A stretch of 64,000 bases of DNA, taken from contig JAOTOM010004316.1 in the NCBI GenBank assembly GCA_034440615.1, positions 1-64,000 of the forward strand. Reading direction: 5' to 3'. The position numbers and the translations under genes were made by a program. Source of the stretch: Ashinkailepas kermadecensis (Eukaryota > Arthropoda > Thecostraca > Neolepadidae). Under the pieces are notes generated by a model. The model saw nothing but the letters and a program-made list of their open reading frames with translations. It ran no database searches and was not told where the DNA came from. Position 1 is the first letter of the stretch, and every line of letters starts with the position of its first letter. Below, piece by piece: positions 45,901 to 56,684 of this stretch.

Positions 45901-48900
45901 CTTTTAAATTATTTTTATGTTGAAGGTGTCCCAGCACCAGCAATTCCCCACTGTTGGAATACTGACATGCTGCCCCCCCCGAGACCCCCCTACTTGTTCT
46001 CCTGTGTTAGATATCCCTACCGACGCGTGTCCTATATGCGTCGTCAGTCTGACAATGACGGCATTGCATCTGACGTCTGTTGGACACCCCCACTCCACAT
46101 GTCGCCTACCCTGCAGTGGATGTTTCACCCGACGTGGGTGTGCGACAGAAGTTCTTCTGGAGTCGGCTGGCGGACGGCGCCCTGCTGGAAGTGCTGGACG
46201 CGGTGCGGGTGAGCTGTGTGACAGAGCCGACCTCGTGTCCCCTCTTGCTGATCATCACCCTCGGCACCCACGTACTCTACAGTCCAGGCGCGTCCAACAG
46301 TGACAAACTGCTGACAGAGGGAATCGGCATCAAGCAGGTGAGAGCCCGTGTAGGATGCGGAGCTTGTCTCTGTCGGGATCGGGGCGTACGTCCGAGATAG
46401 ATGCGACGGAATGATAAGTGATCAAGCGTGGTAATAGGGACGATATAGGTTCCAACCACAGCATCCTCCACATTCCGCAATGTATCTTCCGTGGGCCGCT
46501 CAGGTACTAGTTACATGTCTGCCACGTAGCACAGGTTAGTTATCATCTTGGTTCACTGCACATGCGCAATTGCCACATCTCTAATCCCATAGCACAAACA
46601 GTGTGAACGTAGCCGGGATGCTGGTACTCCTGTATGAATGTGCAAGTGTGCTTTCTATTGGTGCGCAGTTGTAGCTGTCTCCCTATGTGTCGGTCTCTGT
46701 CTTGCGATGGTTGTTTGTAATTCAATTCGAGCATGAATATGTGTAGCTGCCTTTGTTTCCATTCCTATGTCCGTCTTTTCTGTCTATTTCTGTGTTCTGC
46801 CTTGCGTATATCCGCTCATGACTATTCTGGCCAGAATGTCTGTATCTATGTACAGAAAATGACGCAGGTGGCTGTGAACATGAGTCTCGACCAACTTGAG
46901 ATGATGAAGACCAGCACGCCTGACAGGATCTGCGATGATGGGATGGCATCGTCAGTCCGTTAGCAAAAGTGCGTTATTCCATGTTGGAGGTCCTAGACAT
47001 CGTGATCAACTCCATCGTTGAGCGCATCGCCATCCTCGGGCTAAATATCGATTATCTGTGCGAGGAAGCCTTTTGGCGGGCCCTTGCTCCCAACGGAGTT
47101 CTGGATGACATACCTGCCCATCACCTGCCGCCATCGATGTCCGCAAACAAGCTCAAAGCCCATCTACCTGTGTTCTCTGGTGCCTTTGATCAAGAGAAAC
47201 AGCCGACCACCGTACTCCACAACTCAAAGAAGTTGGCGGAGCTAGACCAGGCATCTCAAAAGATGCTGGGAGAAGTCGAGAGTTTCGTGAACCTGCAGCT
47301 GAGCCAGACGTCTGCCGTGGCGTCAGTTTCTTTTCTCACCTGCGGCGGCTGAAGACGTAGACATGGATCACGGTCGAACAGACCAAGCTGACCCATCCCG
47401 CGCTGCTCCATTTCCGCCTTGACAGAACAGCGGCCATCGACCCGGCCAATGGCGGCCGCGGACTCTCAAGCGCAGCAGTGTTCGGACAGGCATGATGTGT
47501 GCCCGCAGCGTACTACTCTGCAGCCTCATTTGAATGCAAGACTGGTGTCGTCGACCCGTGTTGCCCTCGTAAAAGGAATTTTACAGAACAGCGGTACACA
47601 CGGACGAACCACGTGTCCCATCATGGCATGGCTAACATGGAAACGTATGGCATGGCGTTTTAGGAGGTTAGATACATTGCGTTAATCCTTAAACGGCAAT
47701 CCGGGCATCTGAAAATTATGCCTATAATGGATTAGTCTTCCCTCAATATCTTTGTAAGCCAGTGTGTCAGGTTCCGGGGATGCATTACAGGTCAATAAAA
47801 ATAGCACCACGTTACACCCGTTGCAACGGGTGCAATTTTCCACCAACTCGATGGTGGAAAAAGTATGGCGCCTGTGCTTGCAACCGCGATAGGTTATCGC
47901 TTATCGTGCCTCTGGCGCAACGCACTAAGCACTACTGGTTCATGTTTAGCTTTTCACCCAGATTGTATACGAGTACACATTCGGGATTATTTGCAACCCG
48001 GTTGGAAATAATCAACAAGTGGTGGCAGACCAGGTAAGCTTGCAATGTTTGTGACTGCTCTGGATATAAAATTCAGTCGGGCGTGCGTGCGTGCGTGCGT
48101 GTCAGTAGGCATCTGTGTCAGTACTGGCCAGTCGGTCTGTATCGCTGCATGGGTGTTGGGTCAATCCACTGCTAGGTATCCACTGTTCAGCCCGGTGTGT
48201 CTGTTCCACCGTGTGGTTAAACCTACAGATCGGCGGGTTGTTGCAGGCGGCAGCGGCACTGCAGCGCCTCTCCCAGCTTGGCGTCGGTGTGTTCTGGAAG
48301 CTTAGTGAGCCCGAGAACTATGAGCGCATACTCGAAGTGTCCGAACCCGTCAACTACGCTCACCTCATATACAACGCGCTCATCGTCGATCATCTGTGAG
48401 TGGACGTGTTGGCGTTGCGAAGCCCGCTGACGCAGGGCTGAGGTTGTCGATGTGGTTTTTCGTGTTGAAGTGTTTTAATAACAATGAAGTCGATTCTTCC
48501 GAGGATGTGCATCACAAAGCCACCACAGTAGGTGTAGTAAGTAGACATGTTAACTCTAGATGATAATGTTTGCGACACATGTATTTGTTCTTTTTCTTCA
48601 TTGCAGCAGCAAGTGAAGTGTATCGTTATTTGCATTGCTTGATTTTCTGGTGCTAATTAAGGAAATGCAGAAAACCCATGTTTTGAAAATAGGTCATAGC
48701 TGATGCCTTTTTCTTTATAGAGTTGCATTAGATACAGGGTCGGATCCAGGGGGCCAAAGGCCCCACACTCAAGATGCATATTATTGCACTAAAATGATAT
48801 TTGCCCCAAATCCAAGATCATTTTATGATATAAATATGGTCTTAAGCAGACCCGAATAATTTTAGCTCTTCAAATTTGATGAATTTTCGTAATCATATTT

Positions 48901-49247
48901 TCCTTCTTCAATTGTTCCCTCCTCAAGCCAACCTGCTGGATCTGCCCTTGATTAAATATCGATAATATCTGTTTGAGAAGTGTGACGTTACCTCCGAGTT
49001 GGATTGGCAGTTGTTGACCAGGCCTCCGTGATGTTGCAGCGAGCAGGTGGCGCCGTCTGTTCGCCGCTGGTCATCAGTACTACCACCTGCCATGAACTAC
49101 ATTGCCAGATGTCGACTGGATCGCGTATGGGAGCGCCGGCCGGACAACTCGCCGCTATGGAATTGTTACGACCACCTCCATTACGGGGATGTGGTGCAGA
49201 AGCAGTATGGGAACCTGCTTCAGCAGTACCTCTGTCAGCAAGCATGA
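42731..49247 (+). CDS. Type II membrane SGNH/PC-esterase-like protein, five exons, 368 residues
   Basis: Proposed exons: 42731-42953, 44440-44777, 46149-46337, 48247-48395 and 49040-49247. All junctions use AG/GT and the phases match (1, 0, 0, 2), giving 1107 nt in one frame. Residues 1-29 are a basic tail and 30-46 a membrane segment (LVLCSAAFFLIYLVGIF), predicting type II topology with a lumenal domain. VVGDSRGRYLY holds the GDS nucleophile motif (residues 136-138). LIITLGTHVLY is a probable oxyanion block, and NCYDHLHYG gives the catalytic DxxH (Asp344, His347) near the C-terminus. This matches the SGNH fold of PC-esterases such as the CASD1 sialate O-acetyltransferase lumenal domain. CASD1 is about 800 residues with a multipass C-terminus that is absent here. 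Substrate and enzyme activity are unknown. The exon 3 acceptor is the least certain; a phase-1 alternative lies at 46117. Confidence 0.75.
43924..44130 (+). mobile_element. tRNA-derived SINE (copy A)
   Basis: The head GTCGTGGTAGCTCAGGTGGT has a clear A box. A decayed B box follows near GATCAAACCGT. Then come the core CCAATCGGCGTGTGAG and CGTCGTAAAATGATCC. It lies in intron 1 of the SGNH-like gene and is closely related to the copy at 45584. Confidence 0.85.
44440..44777 (+). CDS. SGNH-like gene exon 2 (GDS motif)
   Basis: Acceptor CCCCTGCTCCAG, donor CTG/GTGGGT, phase 1 to phase 0. Encodes CWRQLAVAHGRRPLLAVVGD then SRGRYLYHHL, the conserved block I of the SGNH fold. Two N-glycosylation sequons (NAS, NGS) agree with a lumenal location. 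GC-rich relative to the introns. Confidence 0.8.
44802..45323 (+). mobile_element. 5'-truncated LINE insertion in intron 2
   Basis: A 14-bp target duplication CATCTGTCTGTCGG lies at 44788-44801 and 45324-45337. The insert encodes a retrotransposon C-terminus (RKEEVTLCRLRIGHTYATHG, then CARCRSPLTVHH) ending at a TGA at 45175. After a short 3' UTR it ends with a (TAAC)n tail. It is related to the minus-strand relic at 7.1 kb. It begins only 24 bp after the exon 2 donor. Confidence 0.95.
45584..45800 (+). mobile_element. tRNA-derived SINE (copy B)
   Basis: The head GGTCGCGGTAGCTCAGTCGA has an A box, with B-box-like TGGATTCGTATCA about 40 bases later. Next are the core CGCGACCAATCGGCGTGAGC, then a repeated CGAATGCATCG/CGAATACACCG segment and GGTTCTTCCA. 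Intron 2 of the SGNH-like gene. Confidence 0.88.
46149..46337 (+). CDS. SGNH-like gene exon 3 (oxyanion block)
   Basis: Proposed acceptor GTGTGCGACAG and donor AAGCAG/GTGAGA, both phase 0. Encodes KFFWSRLADGALLEVLDAV and LLLIITLGTHVLY. The acceptor has a weak pyrimidine tract. CTACCCTGCAG at 46106-46116 is a better-looking acceptor but needs a phase-1 donor. Confidence 0.65.
46969..47352 (+). CDS. Unrecognised open frame inside intron 3
   Basis: A 127-codon frame (LEVLDIVINSIVERIAILGL onward) has even codon composition unlike the neighbouring intron. A further frame with similar composition follows at 47419-47685. I recognise no domain. It is not needed for the host gene, whose phases join without it. 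A decayed mobile-element gene or a retrocopy is the likeliest explanation. Confidence 0.3.
   Translation: MRYSMLEVLDIVINSIVERIAILGLNIDYLCEEAFWRALAPNGVLDDIPAHHLPPSMSANKLKAHLPVFSGAFDQEKQPTTVLHNSKKLAELDQASQKMLGEVESFVNLQLSQTSAVASVSFLTCGG
48247..48395 (+). CDS. SGNH-like gene exon 4
   Basis: Acceptor GTTGTTGCAG, donor CATCT/GTGAGT, phase 0 to phase 2. Encodes LQRLSQLGVGVFWKLSEPEN and YAHLIYNALIVDHL, consistent with the helical and strand region before the catalytic DxxH of SGNH proteins. Confidence 0.78.
48735..48950. mobile_element. 216-bp CAGTGGCG-type element in intron 4
   Basis: The left end is CAGGGTCGGATCCAGGGGGCC and the right end in reverse is CAAGGGCAGATCCAGCAGG. The flanks ATTAGATA (48727-48734) and ATTAAATA (48951-48958) make an 8-bp duplication with one change. 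The interior is AT-rich, without the tandem units seen in larger members. Confidence 0.75.
49040..49247 (+). CDS. SGNH-like gene exon 5 (DxxH motif and stop)
   Basis: The acceptor GTGATGTTGCAG supplies the one base needed to complete the phase-2 codon. Encodes PLWNCYDHLHYGDVVQKQYG and ends LCQQA-stop (TGA 49245-49247). The DHLH tetrad carries the catalytic Asp and His. No transmembrane region follows. Confidence 0.8.
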
Positions 49248-49249
49248 AG

Positions 49250-51027
49250 CGGAACTGCTAAGGCCATCTGCACTATGGGAATGGCGAAAAGAACAGGAAC
49301 ACTTTCAAAGCCTTAACGAATGTGTCTGTATGTAGGACTGGTATTGTACATCGCATGCCCAGTGATTCACACATTTGAAATCACTGCAAGAAAACGTGGT
49401 GGTGTGTGCGGCCGAGTGTTCCGGTGTGTGTGATCAAGTGGTAAATGACCTGACTTGCCCTCGGGCGGGAGCGATGGCCGAGTCGCCAGTTCTGACCCAT
49501 GCACCTCTTCTTCACCTCTTCACCTCTTCACCAAGACTTCTCGCGAACTACTAGAACTCCGGAATCAATTGCTTTGGTGGTAATATGCCTAATAAGTAAT
49601 CATCTGGAACTTTCTGCTGGAGAGGTGTGAACTTTATTTTGCCAAAATAACTATCGATAAATATAACATAATGGTTCACAGGCACCCCTCCCCTCCCAGT
49701 CACAGAAGGCATCACGGAAATAGCATGAGCTATGACAAAATCTTATGGAAGTAGGTACTGGTCCCGTGGTGTAGTAATCAACACGTCTTGTCTCGTAATT
49801 CTCCCGCTCAAGTTTGAGACTTGCTGACGGCGCGGACCCCCCCCCCCCCCATGTTGATGATTCGAATTGGGGGTTTCCACTCTCTTGTGACGAAGACACT
49901 TCATTCAATCCATTCACTCACTCTCATTGCTTTTTATTGCAATACAGCAATGGAATGTTATGCTTCAGGACATGAGTATGTGAATATCAGGGCTGGCAAA
50001 AAGCCGGCGAAAACTAGTTTTAGCCATTCCAGCAACTAAAACAGGTTTAAAGTGGTTGAAGATGGCTAATGCTGGCTCAAAATAGTATTTGCAGGGCAAA
50101 ATATATCCAGCAGTTCCTATTTTAAAATTGTATGCATAAAGTAATTCGTCCATTTGTTTCAAAGTACCTAGTACAAACCATGTGAAAACAAACACAAAGC
50201 TCTCTTGATTGATTTATTTTCATCGAAGCATTCGAATAGAGCACCAACAATTTGGTTGATGTTGAATGTCAGTCCTCATCTCATCTCTCGTCTTCAGGTT
50301 GTAGTTCTCATCTCAATGCTAAGCATCCCATGCTTGGTGCTTGTTTTTATTCCAGTTGATTGTCGGTGCCATTGTGCTTTTGAGGTGCAATTCTGTTGTT
50401 GTTTGTGTGATGTGTTTTAGTGCCATGCCCTGACTTTGTCAGTTTGTGGATTTTTTGTGTCACATATTGATCAGCCAAGTGCAATACTTGTTGACTGTTA
50501 CAATGTTTTACAGACTTGAGAGGGATTCTAGCTGAGATGTTTTGGTAAAATTACTTGGGGTGTGGGCAGTATTTTAATATGCTCTTCCGACATTGACATC
50601 CGTGTTGTTCTTTCATCATGTCTCTTCATTGTTATCCACATCAGTGATATTGATTACTGGTCAATTAAAAATGTACCTTCGCACCTACAGATATTATGGA
50701 CCCAGGCATTAAATGCAGATTAGGTGCAACTGCATTATTGGATACCGTGTTGCAATGTTACATACGCTGCATGACCACTGCAGTAAACGCGCCCCTACCC
50801 CCTACCCCCCCCAATGTTACATACAGTGGATGAAATATGGTAATGGAAGCTTGTGGCGGAATATGCAAGTTTCAGGTTGTGTTTAAGCGTAACCTTTATC
50901 GAGCACCCAATCACAATGGTGAATATTATTATAATGCGAAAGAGCAAAATCTCTATCATAGATGCGGTTGATTCGGGCAAAATATGACATTTTTTGTTTT
51001 ATCACTGACGCTTCTTCTTGACTTCTT
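49250..51027. other. Intergenic; weak tRNA-like SINE head at about 49765-49835
   Basis: 49765-49835 reads TCCCGTGGTGTAGTAATCAA then CTCAAGTTTGAGACTTGC, a decayed A/B-box pair ending at a C run. It may be another SINE head. The remainder is AT-rich and non-coding. Confidence 0.35.
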
Positions 51028-51042
51028 GACTTCTTCTCTTGG

Positions 51043-51209
51043 TTAGTTGGTTGGTTATTGGTTTTACGACACGTTGACCGTTGAGTCATGTAGCGTCGCC
51101 AATCTCTCATGCCGATTGGACGCGGGCGAAGAGTAGCGACAGGTGAGACTCGAACCCACAATCTTTGGATTGTGAGACGGGTACCTTACCTCTAGACTGC
51201 TCATCCCCT
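51043..51209 (-). mobile_element. tRNA-derived SINE with 15-bp target duplication (copy D)
   Basis: GACTTCTTCTCTTGG flanks it on both sides (51028-51042 and 51210-51224). On the minus strand the head has GGGTTCGAGTCTCACCTGTC, then the core CGCGTCCAATCGGCATGAG, then GTCGTAAAACC and a tail of AACC/AACT units. The tail resembles the (TAAC)n end of the LINE at 44802-45323, a plausible mobilising partner. Confidence 0.95.
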
Positions 51210-51224
51210 GACTTCTTCTCTTGG

Positions 51225-52292
51225 AGTTCTGTGACATCACGACAATTTTGGTAGAACTGAAAAGCGTAATGAGTTTTGGCCGACTTGGGCTACCAGGTGG
51301 CTAAACTAGTTTTTACCTGTCAGTATGCGCTATGATTTAAACGGCGAAAACTACCACGTGGCCAAAACCTTCAAACTCTTGTGCATAGTTTACAAAGCTA
51401 CGGAATAATTGCAGTGCAATGGCGTTATAATCATGCATGTCAATCACCGTCTTTTCAGCCTTCATCCTTCTGTTCTAACATACTTCATCCTTCATCTGCG
51501 GACATGGAGGTGTCTCCTTTTCAGACATCCCAGAGCTGCTTCCTTGGGTCAGCAGCATCGGTGTAGTCTATTCACAGCATGGACCAGGTTAGCAGTCAGT
51601 CAGGTTTCATTTTGATCAGTGTAGTTATCCATCCACGGGACGACTGCCTCTGCCTCCTGTTTCACCCAGAAAATGTTGCACAATGTCAAAGGCCACCTCT
51701 GCAGTGCCAAGAATATGCTGTATCCTGCTAAACAATTGAAGGTGTCGGATGGGCGTTCCTCCTGCTGCAACTCAGGTTTCCAGGTCGCGAACAGGTTTCG
51801 CTATAAAGGACTAGCCGCGCCTTGTGTAGGAGTTGGTACAAAAGTGAATTATCAGTGGCCGATCACATGGCTTCCTCCGGCTTTCACTTCCTCCTGGAAT
51901 GTGCACATCGGTGCTTCAGAAGTCAGAAGTTATTTACGTTTGGTGATGAGCTGTATGAAAAGGATATCGCAGAAGGTCGAAACTCGCTATGAAAAATTCC
52001 ATGTTAATTCTGAGGAATTTTAGGTACTTGTTTGGCTTTGTTTGGAATCGCTAGTCTCATAATCGTTGACTAAGTATTGGTGCTTCACGACGCTTCGACT
52101 GCCATGGTCATACTAGCGTAACTGATACTTCGCACGGATTGGTCGTGGGTTGGAATGGAAGATTAACGGCAGGTGTGACCTTGTCATACAACCTCCCGAC
52201 TGAGAGACTATCCTCCTACCATCGAATTATATGATCCAATCTCGTAATCGTTATCTACTAAGGACAGTTCTTTTTTCAAACAAGATTCCTAA

Positions 52293-52323
<31 letters not shown>

Positions 52324-53815
52324 TTTTTTTTTTGGGGGGGGAGTAGATTGACTTAGTATCGAAAAGGCGACTTTTTTAACCAACAAAACACTGCCACATG
52401 ATCAAAGTTAGGCTTGAGAAATCTTGATTGGTTGTCTTCTCCATGTAGAGAAAATTCATTTATCAGAATTCTCGATCTTCCTCATTTATCTCATTTCAAA
52501 ATCTCAGGTGTCTCATTTAGTTTAGCTACCCTTTTGGTAGCTAAACTATAAGATACGTGGGATGCGTTCCAAATGCTTCAATGCTGCGAAAATCAGAATG
52601 TGAGCAATGACATGTTTGCACGTTGCCAAACAAATATGTATTTTGAGGAATAGAAGACAAATTAATGATATAGCTAAAGGCAATGATGGGTTCTTGTATT
52701 GAGCTGTGTGCTACATACGAATGCGAGAATTGCCTGCGCTGTAGCTCAAGCCATATAATCTCACCACCAAAGGATCGTAGATGTGACATTTTTTGTCCCG
52801 GATGTGCGATCCAATGTGATATCGTTCACATTTCCACCACTGTTTATAGCCCTAGTGCGACTGACAATGAATCAGGGGCATCGAATGATGGCCGTGGAGA
52901 TGCTGTCGGCACCGCTGCCTGTCGGGAAGCTTTCGTCGGCGGCCCGGCTAGTGGTGCCGTCGACTTTCTCGACGCCAGTTGTCTGTACCGCTCTTGTGGA
53001 ACATGCGACTGTGTGATGCTGGCACATGCCAGAACAACCAACTGTCAAGCAGGGCACATGCTTTGAGTTGGATTGCGTACTTGGCAACAATGGCTCCAAG
53101 AGCAGCTGTGTTACTCACGTAGCTACGCCCTGCCTCAAGCGTCGTTACATTGTAACTGCGATGTTTTCTGTAGTGGTTGGTTACGTTTATTTTTGCTGTT
53201 GGATGTGGCGAGAGCCATTCGTACCATGGATACTGGGGTGTCGTTTCTATTGAGGTGTGGGCTGTTTATATTTTGATAATGTTTGACCATATATGCAAGC
53301 AATGATGAGGCATCTATGGCATGTCTCTGCGTTCCATTCCTGGACGTATGGCGATGGTTGGACACTGAACTGTGCCAACACGAGAGCTGAGCATAGCTAG
53401 ATCGGGTGCTGACACGACAGCCCCAGGAAGCTGGCGAGGTGGATGAGACATTTGTTTCTCCGATGCAACATAGGAGCATGCTGCAATGTCCCGGGCAGAT
53501 GGCCAATGTTCATATGCACGATAAGCATTGTGGGATGACATTGTATTGGTAGGTGCGATTTTCTTTACCGTCAAATCCCGCGTGAAGACATTTAAGCAAG
53601 CATCAGAGCATTGGCAGTAAAACATTTCGGTTTCCCTCGCCCTCGTTCGACATGTTCGCAGTGTGATTATTTAATTCGCTGCTTTTTTTTCTAACATCCC
53701 TTACTTTAAAACAGTTCCTACGTGTTCCTACTGACACCCACGGGGCTACGTGACGTGAAATCGCGTAACACCCGTGGCATGCCCCGGATATCCCATGTGT
53801 CTGCCCGCATGGCAG
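51225..53815. other. Intergenic; decayed SINE at about 52085-52240
   Basis: 52085-52240 (minus strand) keeps GATGGTAGGAGGATAG, GTCACACCTGCCG and CCCACGACCAATC, a diverged copy of the same SINE. A poly-T/poly-G run lies at 52308-52340. An open frame at 52783-53016 has coding-like GC content but no recognised domain. Nothing else is supported. Confidence 0.45.
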
Positions 53816-53819
53816 TATA

Positions 53820-54180
53820 GCCTGCTTGTTTGAATTGGTAGGATCTGCTCACCCTCCTGACCTGCTGTGATCTGTTCTGACCTGCTGTGTTCTGCCTACA
53901 TGACTTGGTGTAACCTGCCTGTTCGACTTGGTGGGACCTTCCTGACCTGCTGTGATCTGCTCTTCTGGCGTGCTGCGTTCTGCCCACATGACCTGGTGTA
54001 AGCTGCCTGCTCGTTTTCGTAGGTCCTGTTTGCCCTACTGACCTGCTGTGATCTGCCCACATGACTTGGCCACGTGACTTAATGTGACTTGCCCATGTGG
54101 CTTGTGACCTTCCCTGGCCCGATGCGAGCTGACCCATGTGTCCAGGTGTGACCTGGTGTGACCTGTTGTGACATGTTGTG
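53820..54180. repeat. Degenerate minisatellite (GACCTGCTGTGATCTG type)
   Basis: The phrases GACCTGCTGTGATCTG, CACATGACTTGG and TGTAACCTGCCTG recur at variable spacing of about 20-45 bp. It runs straight into the 33-bp array. Confidence 0.8.
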
Positions 54181-54264
54181 AGCCGACGGTACGCTGGCCG
54201 TGCGTCGTACGTCAGACTGCTGTCGGCCCGGATGTAACGGACCTGTGGACTCCGGGTTTCGAAT

Positions 54265-55020
54265 CGGCCGGTGGTGTCGCTGTGTCGCTGTGGCGCTGCC
54301 ACGTTCGGCCGGTGGTGTCGCTGTGGCGCTGCCACGTTCGGCCGGTGGTGTCGGTGCTGCCACGTTGCCGGTGTGTCGTGGCTGCTCGCTGTGGCGCTGC
54401 CACGTTCGGCCGGTGGTGTCGCTGTGGCGCTGCTCACGTTCGGCCGGTGGTGTCGCTGTGGCGCTGCCACGTTCGGCCGGTGGTGTCGCCTGTGGCGCTG
54501 CCACGTTCGGCCGGTGGCGTGGTGTCGCTGGTGTCGGCGCTGCCACGTTCGGCCGGTGGTGTCGCTGTGGCGCTGCCACGTTCGGCCGGTGTCGTGTGGC
54601 GCTGCCACGTTCGGCCGTGGTGTCGCTGTGGCGCTGCCACGTTCGGCCGGTGGTGTCGCTGTGGCGCTGCCACGTTCGGCCGGTGGTGTCGCTGTGGCGC
54701 TGCCACGTTCGGCCGGTGGTGTCGCTGTGGCGCTGCCACGTTCGGCCGGTGGTGTCGCTGTGGCGCTGCCACGTTCGGCCGGTGGTGTCGCTGTGGCCTG
54801 CGTTCGGCCGGTGCGCTGTGGCGCTGCCACGTTCGGCCGGTGGTGTCGCTGTGGCGCTGCCACGTTCGGCCGGTGGTGTCGCTGTGGCGCTGCCACGTTC
54901 GCCGGTGTCGCTGTGGCGCTGCCACGTTCGGCCGGTGGTGTCGCTGTGGCGCTGCCACGTTCGGCCGGTGGTGTCGCTGTGGCGCTGTGGCGCTGTGTCG
55001 CTGTGGCGCTGCCACGTTCC
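54265..55020. repeat. 33-bp GC-rich minisatellite, about 22 units
   Basis: The unit is GGTGGTGTCGCTGTGGCGCT followed by GCCACGTTCGGCC. Several units are shortened or fused. Because 33 is divisible by three, frames of 160-500 residues stay open on both strands (for example RPVVSLWRCHV on plus), but these are repeat artefacts. Rich in CpG. Confidence 0.97.
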
Positions 55021-56640
55021 GCGGCTGAGCTATTTTTGCGCGCGCCCGGCCTCGGCGTCGCTATGTGTGGCGTGAGGCGGCGCCGCGATGCCAGGTATGC
55101 GGTCGGTCGGTGTCGGCAGTGAGGCCCCCGCAGCCGCCGCTGGTGGTTCTGGCACCGGCCCGGTCCGCTGTCACTCCCGCTCGCTCCCGCCCCGCTCGCC
55201 GCTCTGTCTCCCATCCGTCACGCCATCCCCCGGCCGTGCACTGTCTCGGCCCACCACCCGGCTCTATGTGTGTTACCCAGCTCCCTGGCCAGCATTCTGC
55301 TGCCTTCAACTTCTGCGTCCTCCCACTTTCTACAAGTCTTCTTTTTCCCCACCACTCTTCTCTCTACCTGCTTGTCGGTCCTATTGCCGACACCATCGCG
55401 TTGTCAACGGCGGAGACGAGCAAAAACTCGCGTCTATCGTCGCCGTGGTGTATTTCTTGACATCAGGTTGGCATTGGCATACGATAGTGTACTGACAATG
55501 TGAGCACCGCACGGCGGCAGTCTTAATGGCGGCGATGCGAGTTTACGTTGTCATCGGTGGCGCGTGGCCCGACAACGGGGCTCCGCGGGCCCCGAGCGCC
55601 GTGGGTCCCGCGGCCGCCACGCTGCCGCACCGTTTTATCCACTGCCGACAACAGCCGCGTGGAGATGAGACGACCGGAGGGCAGCACCTATGTGAATGGT
55701 TCTTCACACTTACAGTGCATGGATTCCCTGAAACAATGGGCGACTGTGACGAGGAAATCATACAATAGACAATGGTCAGTTCTAGCTAAGGCACTGATGC
55801 AATTTATGCTTTAGTAAATGGTCTTCCGCGATATAAATGGTATAGGTTATGTACTTCTTGGGGTTTGTGTCTTCCATTTCACTGAATTCCTGTTTAACTA
55901 TACTATATTAACTACTGTATTAAATATACTTCTGTTTAGAGCAGAAATCAAATATCGGAAAAGGCATTGCAATTGAACAGTTTTGACGAGCAGTTACCGA
56001 ACAAAGTATAAGCACACTGAAAGCGGAAGCATTATATGTAACTATATATTTGTGTTCCTTATTTCGCAGACAGGGCAAAGCGCTACCGCCATCCATAATG
56101 TTGATCGTCGCAACAACATCGATGTGAACTGCGACCTCCAGTGAGCTTGAATTGCGGGATGCCGAAGCTCAGGTATTGTTCCAACGGACACCGAAGCTAC
56201 CTTGATGCTCATTACGGAGTACATTGCCCGACAAGTCCGCGAAAACTATTATGTCCTGATCTTGTCTATGTAGTTAAAAATATATCGCTGACTTCTTAGT
56301 CCCGTTTTCTAGTCCAACAGCAGCGCGTTTGAGCGCGCAGAACTTAAGACCTACTACAGCTGGCATAACGTAGCAAGAGTAAGACACTGCTGGTCCTCAT
56401 CCAGTCACCATCGGTACTCTTGAGACCTATGCAGCAAGTGCTCTTATCCGTGCTGTAGACATGCACGATTTGTATTTTATGCATCAACTGAATGACTGGT
56501 CATTGTTTGGGTGGTCGTAAAGTTCAGCTTAGCTGTAGCACCCCGTAATTATTGTGGGATGCAGTCAAAGGTCCGGACCAGTTGGAGGGGGACGCATCCT
56601 CCCTTACTGGTGGGTCCCGGGGGGGGGGCGTGCTGGAAAT
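55021..56640. other. CpG-rich stretch followed by AT-rich intergenic sequence
   Basis: 55021-55640 is GC- and CpG-rich with pyrimidine-rich patches and could be a promoter or the edge of the minisatellite. No initiator or exon could be defined. 55780-56540 is AT-rich with no feature. G and C runs lie at 56610-56650. Confidence 0.35.
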
Positions 56641-56684
56641 CCCCTCCCCCACACACACAAACAGTGATATGACTAATACCTGGT

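Noticed and set aside
53718..55214. A 498-residue minus-strand frame and several plus-strand frames of about 285 residues
   Set aside because: Produced by the 33-bp minisatellite and its flanks; period divisible by three, low complexity, no start or splice context.
55548..55814. Protein tyrosine phosphatase exon (phrase DNSRVEM...GSTYVN)
   Set aside because: Resemblance is limited to a few residues, no splice sites fit, and the expected following block is absent.
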